Part shown: positions 18,079 to 27,681 of the stretch, piece after piece
How the letters are laid out: every line of letters begins with the position of its first letter
Position numbering within the stretch: the first letter of the stretch is position 1
NCBI RefSeq assembly: GCF_000236685.1
Contig: NC_016633.1
Location: forward strand, 1,302,001-1,366,000
Direction of reading: 5' to 3'
Source: Sphaerochaeta pleomorpha str. Grapes
GTDB taxonomy: Bacteria; Spirochaetota; Spirochaetia; Sphaerochaetales; Sphaerochaetaceae
Length of the DNA stretch: 64,000 nt
Program-made: the position numbers and the translations under genes
The notes under the pieces: generated by a model
What the model was told of the DNA's origin: nothing
What the model saw: only the letters and a program-made list of their open reading frames with translations
Database searches by the model: none

Positions 18079-19215
18079 TTAAAAATTCCTTGGTGGCTGT
18101 CCACCATTTTGTGGGGAATTGCCACCACCTGTCATCGCTGCAAAAGCTGAAGCAGAGGTATCTGTCTTTCGGATCACCAGGGTATCACCTACTTTCAGGT
18201 CCCCAGTCAGTAATTGACAAATTCCTTCTCCGAGGTATTTGACGGTGACAGTCACTTTCTCGGTAGAACCATCTGCAAGTTTTTTGGTAACCGTGCTGGT
18301 TCCCCTGTTCGTAGTAACGGCACTCTGGGGAAGCAGAGTCAAGGTAACCTGTCCTTCTACCACGATCGTGCCATCAAAGGTAAAACCGGGAGCCAGGTTC
18401 TTGGGGGGATTGTCAATGGTTATCTCGACGTCCATAACCCCGATTCCCTGGGTAGTATAGCGACCTAGCATTGGGATGTAGGTCACGACGCCCTGCAGGG
18501 TTTCCCCGGGAAGGGAATCGAACACCAACGAGGCCGTTTGGCCAACCATCACATATTGCATGTCGATTTCGTCGATTTCCACGGTAGCCTTGAGTTTTGA
18601 TCGGTCAATAATGGTCATTGCTGTTTTGCCAGCCTCAAAATAATCGCCTTCACTGACTGCTACATCGGCAACGACACCGTCGAAACTTGCATAGGCTTGG
18701 GTGTAGTCGAGGTTGTTTATGGCGTTTTTCAGCTGGAGGTTAAGTAGTTCAAGGTCGCGTTGGCTGCCGTTGAGCTGGGCGGTTTCTATATCTGCCTTGA
18801 GTTTTGCCACGGCATACTGCGCATTGGTATTATCAATGGCGACAAGCGAATCACCTTTCTTGACCGTATCCCCTTCTTTGACGGAAACCTTGGTTATGGT
18901 TCCTGTCGATCGCAGGATTACCGCCTGGGTGTCATTGGGTTCCACATAGCCCGAAAGGTCAATCGTGGTCGTGTAGGAATTTTCATATACCTTGGCTTCC
19001 ACTTCCTTGACGGTAGAGGAAGGGGCTTTTTTCTCATTCCAGGGAAGATAACCGTTCTCTTTGTAAAAAGAATAGGTAAGGTAGGAAGAGACAAGAAGGG
19101 CAATGACCAAGACCCAGGTAATGGTCCTTTTTATTCTCCTCTGCCGTAATTTTTTCCGGAGTTGGTTGCGCACTTGGTTCTCAGTGCTCATTTCATTGAC
19201 AGGTTCATTCATCAT
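18079..19215 (-). CDS. Periplasmic membrane fusion protein, MacA-like
   Basis: The 378-residue protein starts with a basic cytosolic segment and one membrane anchor (about 31-50). It continues with the split lipoyl/barrel-sandwich domain, helical hairpin (shorter than usual) and beta-barrel typical of RND/MacA adaptors (GTITKVSVKEGDTVKKGDSL; ASFDGVVADVAVSEGD). The C-terminus is Gly/Pro/Asn-rich (GGGNSPQNGG). It bridges the inner-membrane ABC permease and the TolC-like channel. GGGAG lies 7 nt before the ATG. Confidence 0.9.
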   Translation of the reverse strand: MMNEPVNEMSTENQVRNQLRKKLRQRRIKRTITWVLVIALLVSSYLTYSFYKENGYLPWNEKKAPSSTVKEVEAKVYENSYTTTIDLSGYVEPNDTQAVILRSTGTITKVSVKEGDTVKKGDSLVAIDNTNAQYAVAKLKADIETAQLNGSQRDLELLNLQLKNAINNLDYTQAYASFDGVVADVAVSEGDYFEAGKTAMTIIDRSKLKATVEIDEIDMQYVMVGQTASLVFDSLPGETLQGVVTYIPMLGRYTTQGIGVMDVEITIDNPPKNLAPGFTFDGTIVVEGQVTLTLLPQSAVTTNRGTSTVTKKLADGSTEKVTVTVKYLGEGICQLLTGDLKVGDTLVIRKTDTSASAFAAMTGGGNSPQNGGQPPRNF

Positions 19216-19227
19216 GTATCATCTCCC

Positions 19228-20670
19228 TCAGAGTTGTAGACTATGTATTTTGTTTTGCAAAACCAGGCCATTGAGCAGCTGGATGTTTGCCTCATAGGAA
19301 TCCAGTTCCACGGTAAAGGCAGCATCTTCTACGTCACTAAGACGTGCAAGTCCTTTCTCCAGCAAAGTCCTTTGCTGCTGCAACACCTGAGTGTGATAAA
19401 GAACGGTGTTTTCCATCAACGCCTGGGCAAGGTTCCAAGCGGCGATTTCCCCGTTCAGCGAAGAAGCATCGTAGAGATATTTTGTCAGGGCATTGCTGTA
19501 ATCGATCTGGGCCAACATGACCTGGTTCTCGAGTTTCTGCATATTAAGCTTATCTACCAAGGAGGTACTGTTGTTGTTCCAGGAACCCGAGACGGTCAAA
19601 GTCGGGGTAAAATCGCCGGAATCAAAATTATAACTTCCCGAGGCAGATGCGCCAAGGGAAAAAGTCTTGGCAGAAAATTGCCCCCCGATTGAACCTTTGA
19701 CCCTGGTAATATCGGAACCTATCGTGTTAGCGGTTGTAACATTGGTAGAGGGAACGGAAACCGAACCACTCAAGCCCAAGGTCCTGTTAGTCTGTTTGGC
19801 TTGTTCAAATTTCAGGTCTTCCTTGGCAATATCCCAGGCCAGGGCCTTGAGAGCTACAGAGGTATTCCCCTTGGGATTGGGCGTAAAGGAAAGATCGGGA
19901 ACAGGGATGTCACTCACTCCCTCCCAGACGAGTCCGGTAAGGACTGTATATTGCTGTTTTACAAGTGTGGCATTCGACTGGAAACTTGCCAGGGAACTGC
20001 GCAGGCTTTCCAGCGTATTCATCTTTCCTTGGTAGGAAAGACTCTTTTCATCCATTGTCTTGAGCTTGAGGGAGTTTTCGATTTCAGTCTTGAGGTCTGC
20101 AATCTTTTTCTCGGTTTCCTTGATAGATTTCTCAATAGTGAGCAACGAGATGACCTGCTCGAAAAGAGAGGACTGGAAACTGGTAACATTGCTATCGTAG
20201 GTATAATTTCCCAGAAGCGAATTCTGCTTGCTTAAAAGGGTAGATCGTTCATCACCGGTTTCCCCATACGTAATGGTGTGACCGGCAGCGACATAGGGGG
20301 AAATAGAATACCCAGAATTGGAGGGCATACATTGCGTGGACCCAGTCCCTACAGTGATGCTCGTATCCCCCTCATCGGGAAGGGTGAACGTCACCGAGGC
20401 ATCGCTCGTACCGAAAATATAGCCATCGAGGGTATTGTCATAGGTAGTGCTGACTTCACCGCTTTTCACCTCGATTCCCAGCTGGTTTTCAGAATCACTG
20501 ATGGAGACTGCAAGGTCACTATTGCTTTTTATCAGTTGATAACTTTGTATCTGGCTGCTTGAGGCCAAGGCCTTCTGGACAATATCACTCAGGCTTGCAC
20601 TGAAAAGGGGGATAATCCCCAAGGCGAATACAAGCAACGAGGTAAGTGCCCTCGTATAATTCTTCTGCAT
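19228..20670 (-). CDS. TolC-like outer-membrane efflux protein
   Basis: This is 480 residues from ATG 20670 (AGGAG about 9 nt upstream). It has a signal peptide ending near residue 25 (LFSASLSD), then two long helical halves with beta-rich segments, the TolC arrangement. The second half has coiled, Gln/Leu-rich helices (YHTQVLQQQRTLLEKGLARLSDVEDA), which is the family-typical OEP repeat. It is the first gene of the efflux/two-component operon. TTGTTA-N16-TATACG upstream on the minus strand is a possible promoter of moderate quality. Confidence 0.87.
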   Translation of the reverse strand: MQKNYTRALTSLLVFALGIIPLFSASLSDIVQKALASSSQIQSYQLIKSNSDLAVSISDSENQLGIEVKSGEVSTTYDNTLDGYIFGTSDASVTFTLPDEGDTSITVGTGSTQCMPSNSGYSISPYVAAGHTITYGETGDERSTLLSKQNSLLGNYTYDSNVTSFQSSLFEQVISLLTIEKSIKETEKKIADLKTEIENSLKLKTMDEKSLSYQGKMNTLESLRSSLASFQSNATLVKQQYTVLTGLVWEGVSDIPVPDLSFTPNPKGNTSVALKALAWDIAKEDLKFEQAKQTNRTLGLSGSVSVPSTNVTTANTIGSDITRVKGSIGGQFSAKTFSLGASASGSYNFDSGDFTPTLTVSGSWNNNSTSLVDKLNMQKLENQVMLAQIDYSNALTKYLYDASSLNGEIAAWNLAQALMENTVLYHTQVLQQQRTLLEKGLARLSDVEDAAFTVELDSYEANIQLLNGLVLQNKIHSLQL

Positions 20671-20779
20671 CACAACTGTTCTCCTACCATGCATCTTTAG
20701 TAATGAATCGCTTTTATAATCGTATATTTTTCAGGATTGGGGTAACAAAAACCAATAAAAACACAATAAATCACAATCC

Positions 20780-21505
20780 TTACAATAAATGTTGACCGCC
20801 ATCGACCCGTAACGTCTCCCCGGTCACAAAGTAAGAGGAGAGGAGAAACCAAACCGCCTCGCAGACTGCAGAGGGGTTGCCAGTGGTTTTCAACGGGAGT
20901 TTTTGTGCCATCTGGGAAAAATACTGACCGTCGTCAAACGGAAGAATCAGTCCCGGGGCAACCTCATTTACCCGTACCGTAGGGGCAAGGGCTATAGCAA
21001 GGGCCTTGGTCTCCCCCGCCAAAGCACCTTTGGAACAATAATAAGAAGGACGGGAGGCTGTCGGGTTGGAGAGCCTGGTATCGGTGATATTCACCACCGA
21101 GCCTGAAGCCTGCCTCGCTTTCAGGTGCAAGTAGAGATATTTGGCAAGAAAAAACGGAGCTGCTGCATGCAATGCCATATCCTGCTGCCAGGTTGCAACG
21201 TCAACTTCCTCTATGCTTTTTCTGGAAAACACGGAGGCACTATTGACCAAACCGTCTACTCTGCCAAAAGGCTCGACAAACCGGGAAAACAGATCCTGGA
21301 GACGTGAGGTATCACAAAGGTCGCCCTGTACAACAGCAACCCCAAACCCTTTCCCCTCCAGTTCTTTTTGTAGGGATACAGCTTCGGTAAAGCTCGTATT
21401 GCAATGCAATACCAGACGGCATCCTTTCTGGGCAAGGAATAGCGCTATTTCCCTTCCTACCCTCTTCGCTGAGCCTGTTACAATAATTACGTCACCTTTA
21501 TCCAT
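20780..21505 (-). CDS. Short-chain dehydrogenase, pteridine-reductase-like
   Basis: This is 241 residues from ATG 21505. The SDR fold shows the NADP motif TGSAKRVGREIALFLA, a catalytic Ser region (VVNITDTR) and YYCSKGAL with the Tyr-x3-Lys pair. The GSAKRVG form of the glycine motif is typical of pteridine reductases and FolM (dihydromonapterin reductase), so a folate/pterin role is likely but not proven. There is no Shine-Dalgarno site; a -10 hexamer lies 6 nt before the ATG, so a leaderless mRNA is predicted. Confidence 0.82.
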   Translation of the reverse strand: MDKGDVIIVTGSAKRVGREIALFLAQKGCRLVLHCNTSFTEAVSLQKELEGKGFGVAVVQGDLCDTSRLQDLFSRFVEPFGRVDGLVNSASVFSRKSIEEVDVATWQQDMALHAAAPFFLAKYLYLHLKARQASGSVVNITDTRLSNPTASRPSYYCSKGALAGETKALAIALAPTVRVNEVAPGLILPFDDGQYFSQMAQKLPLKTTGNPSAVCEAVWFLLSSYFVTGETLRVDGGQHLL

Positions 21506-21511
21506 ACCGCA

Positions 21512-21540
21512 ACTATAGCGATGTTGTTGCCGATTGACAA
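21512..21540 (-). promoter_or_regulatory. Leaderless-type promoter of the SDR gene
   Basis: On the minus strand TTGTCA (21540-21535), 17 bp, TATAGT (21517-21512), then 6 nt to ATG 21505. Transcription would begin at or beside the A of the start codon. It overlaps the divergent ftsH promoter. Confidence 0.75.
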
Positions 21541-21555
21541 TTGCAACAGTATATT
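21527..21555 (+). promoter_or_regulatory. Promoter of ftsH
   Basis: TTGCCG (21527-21532), 17 bp, TATATT (21550-21555). It would give a leader of roughly 40 nt carrying AAGGA before ATG 21602. The -35 element lies inside the spacer of the divergent SDR promoter, so the two polymerases cannot bind at once. Confidence 0.7.
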
Positions 21556-21601
21556 CAAAGTGTGGCAAACAGACAGAACGGTATTGTAAGGAATATAATC
21601 A

Positions 21602-23590
21602 ATGGAAAATAACGTACACGATAATAGCCAGGAATTCTCCCATCACGAAAAAGATTGGAAAGATGAATTCAAGAAACGATTCTCCCAGGAACCAGGGGTT
21701 CACCTCGGGGGAAATGACCCGAAGAACAAAAAGAAATTTACGTTTTCGTTCTGGTATTTCTTTATAATCCTCTTGGTATTCATTGCCTTGAATACCTTTA
21801 TGGTAACAAAAAGCAGCAATGTCTATTCTGTAGACTATAACCAGTTCAAAGCCCTTGTCTCGAACGGGACTATCAAACGGGTAGAAATCCAGGATGAAAA
21901 ATATATAGGGTATTCTTTTACCAAGGAACAGGCCGTAAATGACCTGAAGGGTATCGTGAGCGACCCGTCCTCGGCCACCGATTCGATGGGTCTCTTGCAG
22001 TCCTTCAGTACCTATATCGTGAATGATCCCTCATTTATTCCGCTTTTGGATACCTATAAGGTTGAGTATTATGCCACGGCCCCGGAAAAACCCGGCATAC
22101 TCTCCTCACTCCTTTCCTTTATCCTTCCCATGGTGTTTGTCTTGTTGATCTGGAGATTCCTGTTTTCCAAGATGGGACAGGGCGGACAGGGAGTACTATC
22201 CTTCAACCAGAACAAGTCGAAAATCGTTGCAGAAGGCGATACTGGTGTCAGGTTTGACGATGTTGCCGGTGCAGATGAAAGTAAATATGAGTTGGAAGAG
22301 GTCGTCGACTTCCTCAAACACCCGGAAAAATATACCGAGATCGGTGGTAAAATCCCCAAGGGTGTCTTGTTGGTAGGTCCTCCCGGAACGGGAAAAACCT
22401 TGTTGGCAAAAGCAGTTGCCGGTGAAGCCGGGGTGCCGTTTTTCAAGATGAGTGGCGCAGACTTTGTAGAGATGTTTGTCGGTGTAGGTGCTGCAAGGGT
22501 TCGCGACCTGTTCAAACAAGCCCGTGAGAATTCCCCCTGTATCATATTCATAGACGAAATAGATGCAATCGGAAGATCTAGGGTTTCGGCAGGTATCGGG
22601 GGAAATGACGAACGCGAGCAGACCCTCAACCAGTTGCTTGTCGAAATGGATGGTTTCGACTCAAGGACAGGGGTCATTATCCTCGCGGCAACAAACAGGC
22701 CTGAAATACTTGACCCGGCTTTGCTTCGCCCCGGCCGTTTTGACCGTCAGGTTCTCATTGATAAACCGGATCTTGAAGGAAGGTTTGCCATTTTGAAAAT
22801 CCACACGAAAAACATCAAGCTCGACAAGGATGTCAACCTGAAGAAGATCGCCCAGTCTGCAGCTGGTCTCGCCGGAGCCGACTTGGCCAACATAGCCAAT
22901 GAGGCAGCCCTGCTTGCTGTCAGGCAAAAAAGAACAGCTGTCAAGCATGTTGATTTCGAGGAAGCAATTGAAAAATCAGTGGCAGGGCTAGAAAGAAAAA
23001 GCAGGATTCTCAACGTCAAGGAACGCGAACGGGTTGCCTTCCATGAAACAGGACATGCCCTGACAGCCTACCTGACCAAGGGAGCGGAACCAGTCAGCAA
23101 GATTTCCATCATCCCCCGTGGCCTGGGAGCTTTGGGCTATACCCTGCAATATCCCACCGAGGACAGGTTTCTGCTTTCCCAGAGTGAACTTCTGGGCAAT
23201 ATTGACACCCTGCTCGGGGGACGTGCCGCAGAAGAAGTGATGTTCAAGGAAATCTCGACCGGGGCCGGCAATGATATCAGCCGGGCAAGCGATCTCGTAC
23301 GAAGAATGATCTGTGAGTTTGGCATGAGCGACCGATACAGAAACATCACCCTTCCGATGACCCAAAGCGGTATCGCAGGGGTTTCGGGATCCCGGGAATA
23401 TTCGGAAAAAGCCCAGGAATACATCGATACCGAAACAGCAAGGATTGTGAACGAACAGTATGAAAAAGTCAGGTTGAACCTGGAAAAAAACAGAAAAGCC
23501 TTGGAAACCATAGCCAATAGATTGCTCGAGAATGAAGTAATCGACGGAACAGAGTTCCAAGCCCTTGCAAAAAGTGAAGTCATTGTCTAA
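21602..23590 (+). CDS. ftsH: ATP-dependent zinc metalloprotease FtsH
   Basis: This 662-residue membrane AAA+ protease has two transmembrane segments (about 45-65 and 160-180) flanking a periplasmic domain. The AAA module has Walker A GPPGTGKT from residue 259, Walker [12 protein letters not shown] and the [24 protein letters not shown]. The protease zinc site HETGH starts at H481. The pore motif [12 protein letters not shown] is intact. It degrades membrane and regulatory proteins. A long hydrophilic N-terminal segment of about 45 residues precedes the first membrane helix. It heads a unit with hslO and rlmKL. Confidence 0.97.
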   Translation: MENNVHDNSQEFSHHEKDWKDEFKKRFSQEPGVHLGGNDPKNKKKFTFSFWYFFIILLVFIALNTFMVTKSSNVYSVDYNQFKALVSNGTIKRVEIQDEKYIGYSFTKEQAVNDLKGIVSDPSSATDSMGLLQSFSTYIVNDPSFIPLLDTYKVEYYATAPEKPGILSSLLSFILPMVFVLLIWRFLFSKMGQGGQGVLSFNQNKSKIVAEGDTGVRFDDVAGADESKYELEEVVDFLKHPEKYTEIGGKIPKGVLLVGPPGTGKTLLAKAVAGEAGVPFFKMSGADFVEMFVGVGAARVRDLFKQARENSPCIIFIDEIDAIGRSRVSAGIGGNDEREQTLNQLLVEMDGFDSRTGVIILAATNRPEILDPALLRPGRFDRQVLIDKPDLEGRFAILKIHTKNIKLDKDVNLKKIAQSAAGLAGADLANIANEAALLAVRQKRTAVKHVDFEEAIEKSVAGLERKSRILNVKERERVAFHETGHALTAYLTKGAEPVSKISIIPRGLGALGYTLQYPTEDRFLLSQSELLGNIDTLLGGRAAEEVMFKEISTGAGNDISRASDLVRRMICEFGMSDRYRNITLPMTQSGIAGVSGSREYSEKAQEYIDTETARIVNEQYEKVRLNLEKNRKALETIANRLLENEVIDGTEFQALAKSEVIV

Positions 23591-23593
23591 TCT
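23565..23593 (+). promoter_or_regulatory. Possible internal promoter before hslO
   Basis: TTGCAA, 17 bp, TAATCT (23588-23593), then 8 nt to ATG 23602, which has no Shine-Dalgarno site. It overlaps the end of ftsH. The design resembles the leaderless promoters elsewhere in the window but is 2 nt longer. Confidence 0.4.
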
Positions 23594-23601
23594 GAACCAG
23601 T

Positions 23602-24525
23602 ATGATCAAGAAGAAGATTGAAGACAAAGAATTACTGGACCATCTAGCCTCCTTGCCCGAAGATGTCAGGGAGGTGTTTCTTATGCAAAACGGTCAAATC
23701 CGCCTGACTGCGTTGCAAGCGACACAGATGCTTTGCCAGATGAAAGCCAACCATGAACTGGGTGTCCTCGAAACCTATGTACTGGGACAGGCATATCTCG
23801 CTGCGGGACTGCTGAGTGCCACTGTCAAAGGGAATGACCGTGTTCAGCTGAATATTGAGTGCGGAGGCCCCATCAAAGGGGTGCATGTAGAGGCCTGGGC
23901 CTGTGGTGCAGTGAGGGGTTATCTCAAGCAGGTACCCATTCCCATCACGAAGCCTATGGAGGATTTTAATCTCAATGAACTGTATGGGCCAGGCTTTCTG
24001 TCGATTTCAAAACTGATAGAAAAGAATAAAAGCCCATTTACCGGCCAGGTAATGATGCAGTACGGGGATCTTGCAAAAGATTTGGCACTGTATTACCTGC
24101 AATCAGAACAAACCCCCTCCCTGTTCTTCCTGTCGATTCAGTTTGACAAAACCGGTTCAGTGATTGGGGCAGGGGCCTTATTCTTACAGGCGATGCCCGG
24201 CTGTGATGAAAATTTACTTGATGTTCTTCAGGAAAAAGCTACTGCATTACCGAGTATAGGGAGTTTCCTTTCCAAGGGAGGCAGCATCCAGGAGTATGTC
24301 CAGAAAGAATTTTCTGATTTTTCCGTAGACCATCTGGCCCATCAGGGCCTTGGCTTCTCGTGTCCCTGCAACAGGGAAAACTTTGCTAACTATCTTGAAA
24401 GCCTCAGTAAAAAAGAGCAGCAGGATATCCTCACGAATGGACCGTTACCACTGCAGCTTGTATGTTTCAACTGCAATACAACCTATGAATTTGATAAAGA
24501 TGAACTAGAACACTTGTTTTCTTAG
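23602..24525 (+). CDS. hslO: Redox-regulated chaperone Hsp33
   Basis: The 307-residue protein matches Hsp33 in length and carries the C-terminal zinc redox switch: CPC (FSCPCNRENF) and CFNC 32 residues later, giving the CXC...CXXC cluster. Oxidation releases zinc and turns the protein into a holdase that protects unfolding proteins. The internal QVMMQYGDLAKDLALYYLQSEQTPS segment is the family substrate-binding/dimer region. It lies 11 nt after ftsH, so protease and chaperone form one protein-quality unit. No ribosome site is visible at the ATG. Confidence 0.95.
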   Translation: MIKKKIEDKELLDHLASLPEDVREVFLMQNGQIRLTALQATQMLCQMKANHELGVLETYVLGQAYLAAGLLSATVKGNDRVQLNIECGGPIKGVHVEAWACGAVRGYLKQVPIPITKPMEDFNLNELYGPGFLSISKLIEKNKSPFTGQVMMQYGDLAKDLALYYLQSEQTPSLFFLSIQFDKTGSVIGAGALFLQAMPGCDENLLDVLQEKATALPSIGSFLSKGGSIQEYVQKEFSDFSVDHLAHQGLGFSCPCNRENFANYLESLSKKEQQDILTNGPLPLQLVCFNCNTTYEFDKDELEHLFS

Positions 24526-24541
24526 CAAGTGGGGAGAAAGA

Positions 24542-26788
24542 ATGATTTTTTTTGCAACATCAGCCCTATACATGAATGACATTGTCGAGCAAGAAGCCCT
24601 CAATGCAGGAGGGACTGATATCCGTACCGTTTCCGGGGGAGTAGAATTTGCCACAGACCTTGCAGGAGCCTACCGCTTCTGCCTTTGGTCCCGAACCTCG
24701 ACCCGGCTTCTGCTCGGATTATTTGAAGATGAGGATATCCGTTCAGCCGATGAGCTCTATGAAGCTTCTGTTTTAATCCCCTGGGAAAACTGGATTACCC
24801 CAGAGCAAACCTTTGCTGTTTCCGAAACAGTCAAGAACTGCTCCTATCTGAGAAACTCTCATTTTGGAGCCATCAGGCTTAAAGATGCAATCGTTGACAG
24901 GATCCGGGAAAAATTTGACGACCAGAGACCCCAGGTAGATAAAGAAAACTGCGATGTAATGTTCCATCTGCATGTCGACGGGGACCATGTCAGCTGGTAT
25001 GTCGATTTCTCAGGAAAAGGTCTCTACAAGAGGGGTTACCGTCTGGAACAGACCGATGCCGTCCTAAGTGAATACCTTGCTGCCTCGGTTCTTTTCAGGA
25101 GCGATTGGCGCAAGGCCATGGAAAGGGAAGAACAGGTCCCTGTCCTCCTCGACCCCTTCTGCGGAGCCGGGACCCTTGCCATCGAAGCTGCCTTGTGGGC
25201 AACCGACCAGGCCCCAGGTCTTGTCACAGCCCGCAGGTTTGCCTTCTTCGACCTGCCCATCCACGATCCCGATCTTTGGGAAGACCTTGTTGACGAAACC
25301 CTTGCAAAGGGCGTATTGGGACGACAGAAAAATGTAAAGATCCATGCTTGGGATATCGATCCAAGGGCAATCGAGATGGCAAAGGACAATGCAAAGACTG
25401 CCCAGGTTGACCAGTTTATCGATTTCCAGGTAAAGGATTTTACCAAGATTACAAAAGAAGATGTACCGGAGGGTATTGGCTATGTCGTGACCGATCCCCC
25501 CTATGGAGTACGGATGGCTTCTGAGGAACGCCCCCTTGAGATGCTCTACAGGGTAATCGGTCGTCAGTTCAATTCCCTCTTTGGAGGCTGGCATATTGCC
25601 ATTCTGTGCGGACAGCAAGAACTTCTAAGCTTCGTCGATATGAAACCAGACCGGACCAATACCGTAAATAACGGGGGGATTCCCTGCCAGATCGCTCATT
25701 ACTATGTATTTAGCGACGATGAACGACAGGCTATGATCGACAGGGCAATTCAGAAAAAAGCCGAACGGCTGGCCCAACCTTTGAGCGACGGCGCCCAGAT
25801 GGCCTATAACCGCCTCAAGAAGAACCTCGACCGCATTGTCCCCATCATGGAAAAACAAGGGGTTACTTGTTATCGTATCTATGATGCCGATATGCCTGAA
25901 TACAGTGCGGCTATCGACTTGTACGAGAACAAGTACATCAGCCTGCAGGAATATGCTGCTCCTTCCACCATTGATGTAGATGATGCCTTAAAAAGGCTCA
26001 ACGAACTCATTGACGCTACCGAGCGGGCTACCGGCATCGAACGGGACATGATCTTCGTAAAGCAGAGAACACAGCAGCGAGGGGACAACCAGTACGAGAA
26101 ACTCGGACAGGGAAGCAAGTTCTATCTGGTGAACGAGAACGGGTCACGGTACATGGTAAACTTCACCGATTACCTCGACACAGGGCTCTTTCTCGATCAC
26201 AGACCTATCAGGGCCGAAATTGCCTCTATGGCAGAAGGCAAGCGGTTTTTGAACCTGTTCTGCTATACTGGTTCGGCTACCGTACAGGCAGCAAAGGGAA
26301 ATGCATTGAGCACGGTCAGCGTAGATGCCTCGGCTACCTACCTTGACTGGGCAGTGAAGAACATGGAACTCAATGGGTACACCCAGATGAACCATTTCTT
26401 CTATAAAAGTGACTGTATCCAGTACCTCTACGATACCTATGACCGGTTCGATTTGATTTTCTGCGACCCCCCCACGTTCTCAAACAGCAAGGGAAGGGAT
26501 AGTTTCGATGTAGACCGTGACCAAGTGAAGCTTATCAAGGCCTGCATGATGCACCTTGACCCGAAAGGCACTTTGATCTTCAGTTGCAACTATCGGAAAT
26601 TCAAATTGGATGAGTCCTTGCTCGAGGAATATGATATCGAGAATATCACCCCGAGAACCATCGGTGAGGATTTTGAACGTGACCAAAAGATCCATTACTG
26701 CTTCCTCATCAAATTCAGGTCGATGGCCAAGAAAGCCCCTGTAAAGACAGGAAGGAAGTTGGTTCTGAAAAAGAGCGAGCAGAAATAA
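24542..26788 (+). CDS. rlmL: Fused 23S rRNA methyltransferase RlmKL
   Basis: The 748-residue protein is the fused form known from gammaproteobacteria. An N-terminal THUMP-type RNA-binding region is followed by a first methyltransferase with FCGAGTLAIEAA and TDPPYGVRM (RlmL type, m2G2445). A C-terminal methyltransferase has NLFCYTGSATVQAA and CDPPTFSNSKG (RlmK type, m7G2069). A basic tail (KKAPVKTGRKLVLKK) ends the protein. GGGGAG lies about 6 nt before the ATG. A strong bidirectional terminator follows. Confidence 0.94.
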   Translation: MIFFATSALYMNDIVEQEALNAGGTDIRTVSGGVEFATDLAGAYRFCLWSRTSTRLLLGLFEDEDIRSADELYEASVLIPWENWITPEQTFAVSETVKNCSYLRNSHFGAIRLKDAIVDRIREKFDDQRPQVDKENCDVMFHLHVDGDHVSWYVDFSGKGLYKRGYRLEQTDAVLSEYLAASVLFRSDWRKAMEREEQVPVLLDPFCGAGTLAIEAALWATDQAPGLVTARRFAFFDLPIHDPDLWEDLVDETLAKGVLGRQKNVKIHAWDIDPRAIEMAKDNAKTAQVDQFIDFQVKDFTKITKEDVPEGIGYVVTDPPYGVRMASEERPLEMLYRVIGRQFNSLFGGWHIAILCGQQELLSFVDMKPDRTNTVNNGGIPCQIAHYYVFSDDERQAMIDRAIQKKAERLAQPLSDGAQMAYNRLKKNLDRIVPIMEKQGVTCYRIYDADMPEYSAAIDLYENKYISLQEYAAPSTIDVDDALKRLNELIDATERATGIERDMIFVKQRTQQRGDNQYEKLGQGSKFYLVNENGSRYMVNFTDYLDTGLFLDHRPIRAEIASMAEGKRFLNLFCYTGSATVQAAKGNALSTVSVDASATYLDWAVKNMELNGYTQMNHFFYKSDCIQYLYDTYDRFDLIFCDPPTFSNSKGRDSFDVDRDQVKLIKACMMHLDPKGTLIFSCNYRKFKLDESLLEEYDIENITPRTIGEDFERDQKIHYCFLIKFRSMAKKAPVKTGRKLVLKKSEQK

Positions 26789-26808
26789 GCAATCATTACA
26801 GAAAACAT

Positions 26809-26838
26809 GGGAGCAGGGCAAAACCCCGCTCCCTGTTT
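26809..26838. terminator. Bidirectional terminator between convergent genes
   Basis: GGGAGC-A-GGG, loop CAAAA, CCC-C-GCTCCC forms a long GC-rich hairpin followed by TGTTTTT on the plus strand. On the minus strand it is followed by an A/T-containing stretch. It ends the ftsH-hslO-rlmKL unit and probably also the facing methyltransferase gene. Confidence 0.85.
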
Positions 26839-26861
26839 TTATACCCCTGTTATTGCTTTCT

Positions 26862-27617
26862 TTATCGCTTTTCTGCTCTGAACCGCAACCGCACATAGTC
26901 GATTATCCAGTCTTGGCCGTCGAACAGTTGTTCTTTCAAAGCCTCTTCCGCTTCCCCTCGTATTTGTTCCTGCATTTCCTCTGAAAGCGTTGCAAAAGGA
27001 GCGGTAACAAACATGTCAATCCAGTTTCTCAGCCCTTTTGTCCCTTCCATTTTGGTAGGTCTATCAAATAAAGAGGCATAGGTCACGAGCAGACCTGCTT
27101 GTTCAAGTAGTGCCGAATACTCCCCAATCGAAGGAAAATAATGGGGATGGACATATAAAAGGCCACGTTTTGCAAAGGCATTTGCCAATGCAGAATGCAC
27201 AGCCTGGGCACATCCAAGCCCTCCCATCTCTGCAACCAGGATCCCCCCTTTCTTAAGGGCACGGGCAATATTTCCCAGTAACACAGGTTGTTTGCTTTTC
27301 TCAATCCAATGAAAGACCGCATTGGAAAAGGCTGCATCGAATTCTTCTGTGAAATTCAGCTCCAAGGCATCCAGGTTGCGGATATCCAAATGGGGAAACT
27401 GGCTCTTCGCCTTCGCTACCATGTCATTCGATCCATCAATTCCGGTAACCAAAGCCCCTGCAAGGGAGAGAGCATCGGTAAGGACGGCACTCCCACATCC
27501 AATGTCGATAATCTTTTTGCCACGTACCGGGCCAAGAAGAGTTACAAGGTCTTTTCCATACCCGTACACAAAACTGCATTGCTCTTGATAGCTATTGGGG
27601 TTCCATTGTTTATTCAT
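26862..27617 (-). CDS. SAM-dependent methyltransferase, trans-aconitate-methyltransferase-like
   Basis: The 251-residue class I methyltransferase has motif I IIDIGCGSAVLTDAL (about 36-50), the acidic loop GIDGSNDM and the post-I NLDALELNF. FSNAVFHWI matches the small-molecule methyltransferase group that includes trans-aconitate methyltransferase (Tam). Substrate is not decided by this evidence. ATG 27617 has no ribosome site; TACAGT lies 6 nt upstream (minus strand), so the mRNA is probably leaderless. The promoter region is shared with the divergent CpXC gene. Confidence 0.82.
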   Translation of the reverse strand: MNKQWNPNSYQEQCSFVYGYGKDLVTLLGPVRGKKIIDIGCGSAVLTDALSLAGALVTGIDGSNDMVAKAKSQFPHLDIRNLDALELNFTEEFDAAFSNAVFHWIEKSKQPVLLGNIARALKKGGILVAEMGGLGCAQAVHSALANAFAKRGLLYVHPHYFPSIGEYSALLEQAGLLVTYASLFDRPTKMEGTKGLRNWIDMFVTAPFATLSEEMQEQIRGEAEEALKEQLFDGQDWIIDYVRLRFRAEKR

Positions 27618-27623
27618 GGGGAT

Positions 27624-27653
27624 ACTGTATCATCACTGCAAACAATTGTTCCA
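27624..27653 (-). promoter_or_regulatory. Leaderless-type promoter of the methyltransferase gene
   Basis: Minus strand: TGGAAC (27653-27648), 18 bp, TACAGT (27629-27624), 6 nt, ATG 27617. The -35 match is weak and the -10 spacing is exact. Confidence 0.55.
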
Positions 27654-27675
27654 GCTGTAAAGAGTGTGGTACAGT
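27646..27675 (+). promoter_or_regulatory. Leaderless-type promoter of the CpXC gene
   Basis: TTGTTC (27646-27651), 18 bp, TACAGT (27670-27675), 6 nt, ATG 27682. It overlaps the -35 region of the divergent methyltransferase promoter, and both directions use the same -10 hexamer TACAGT. Confidence 0.65.
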
Positions 27676-27681
27676 ACTCAA

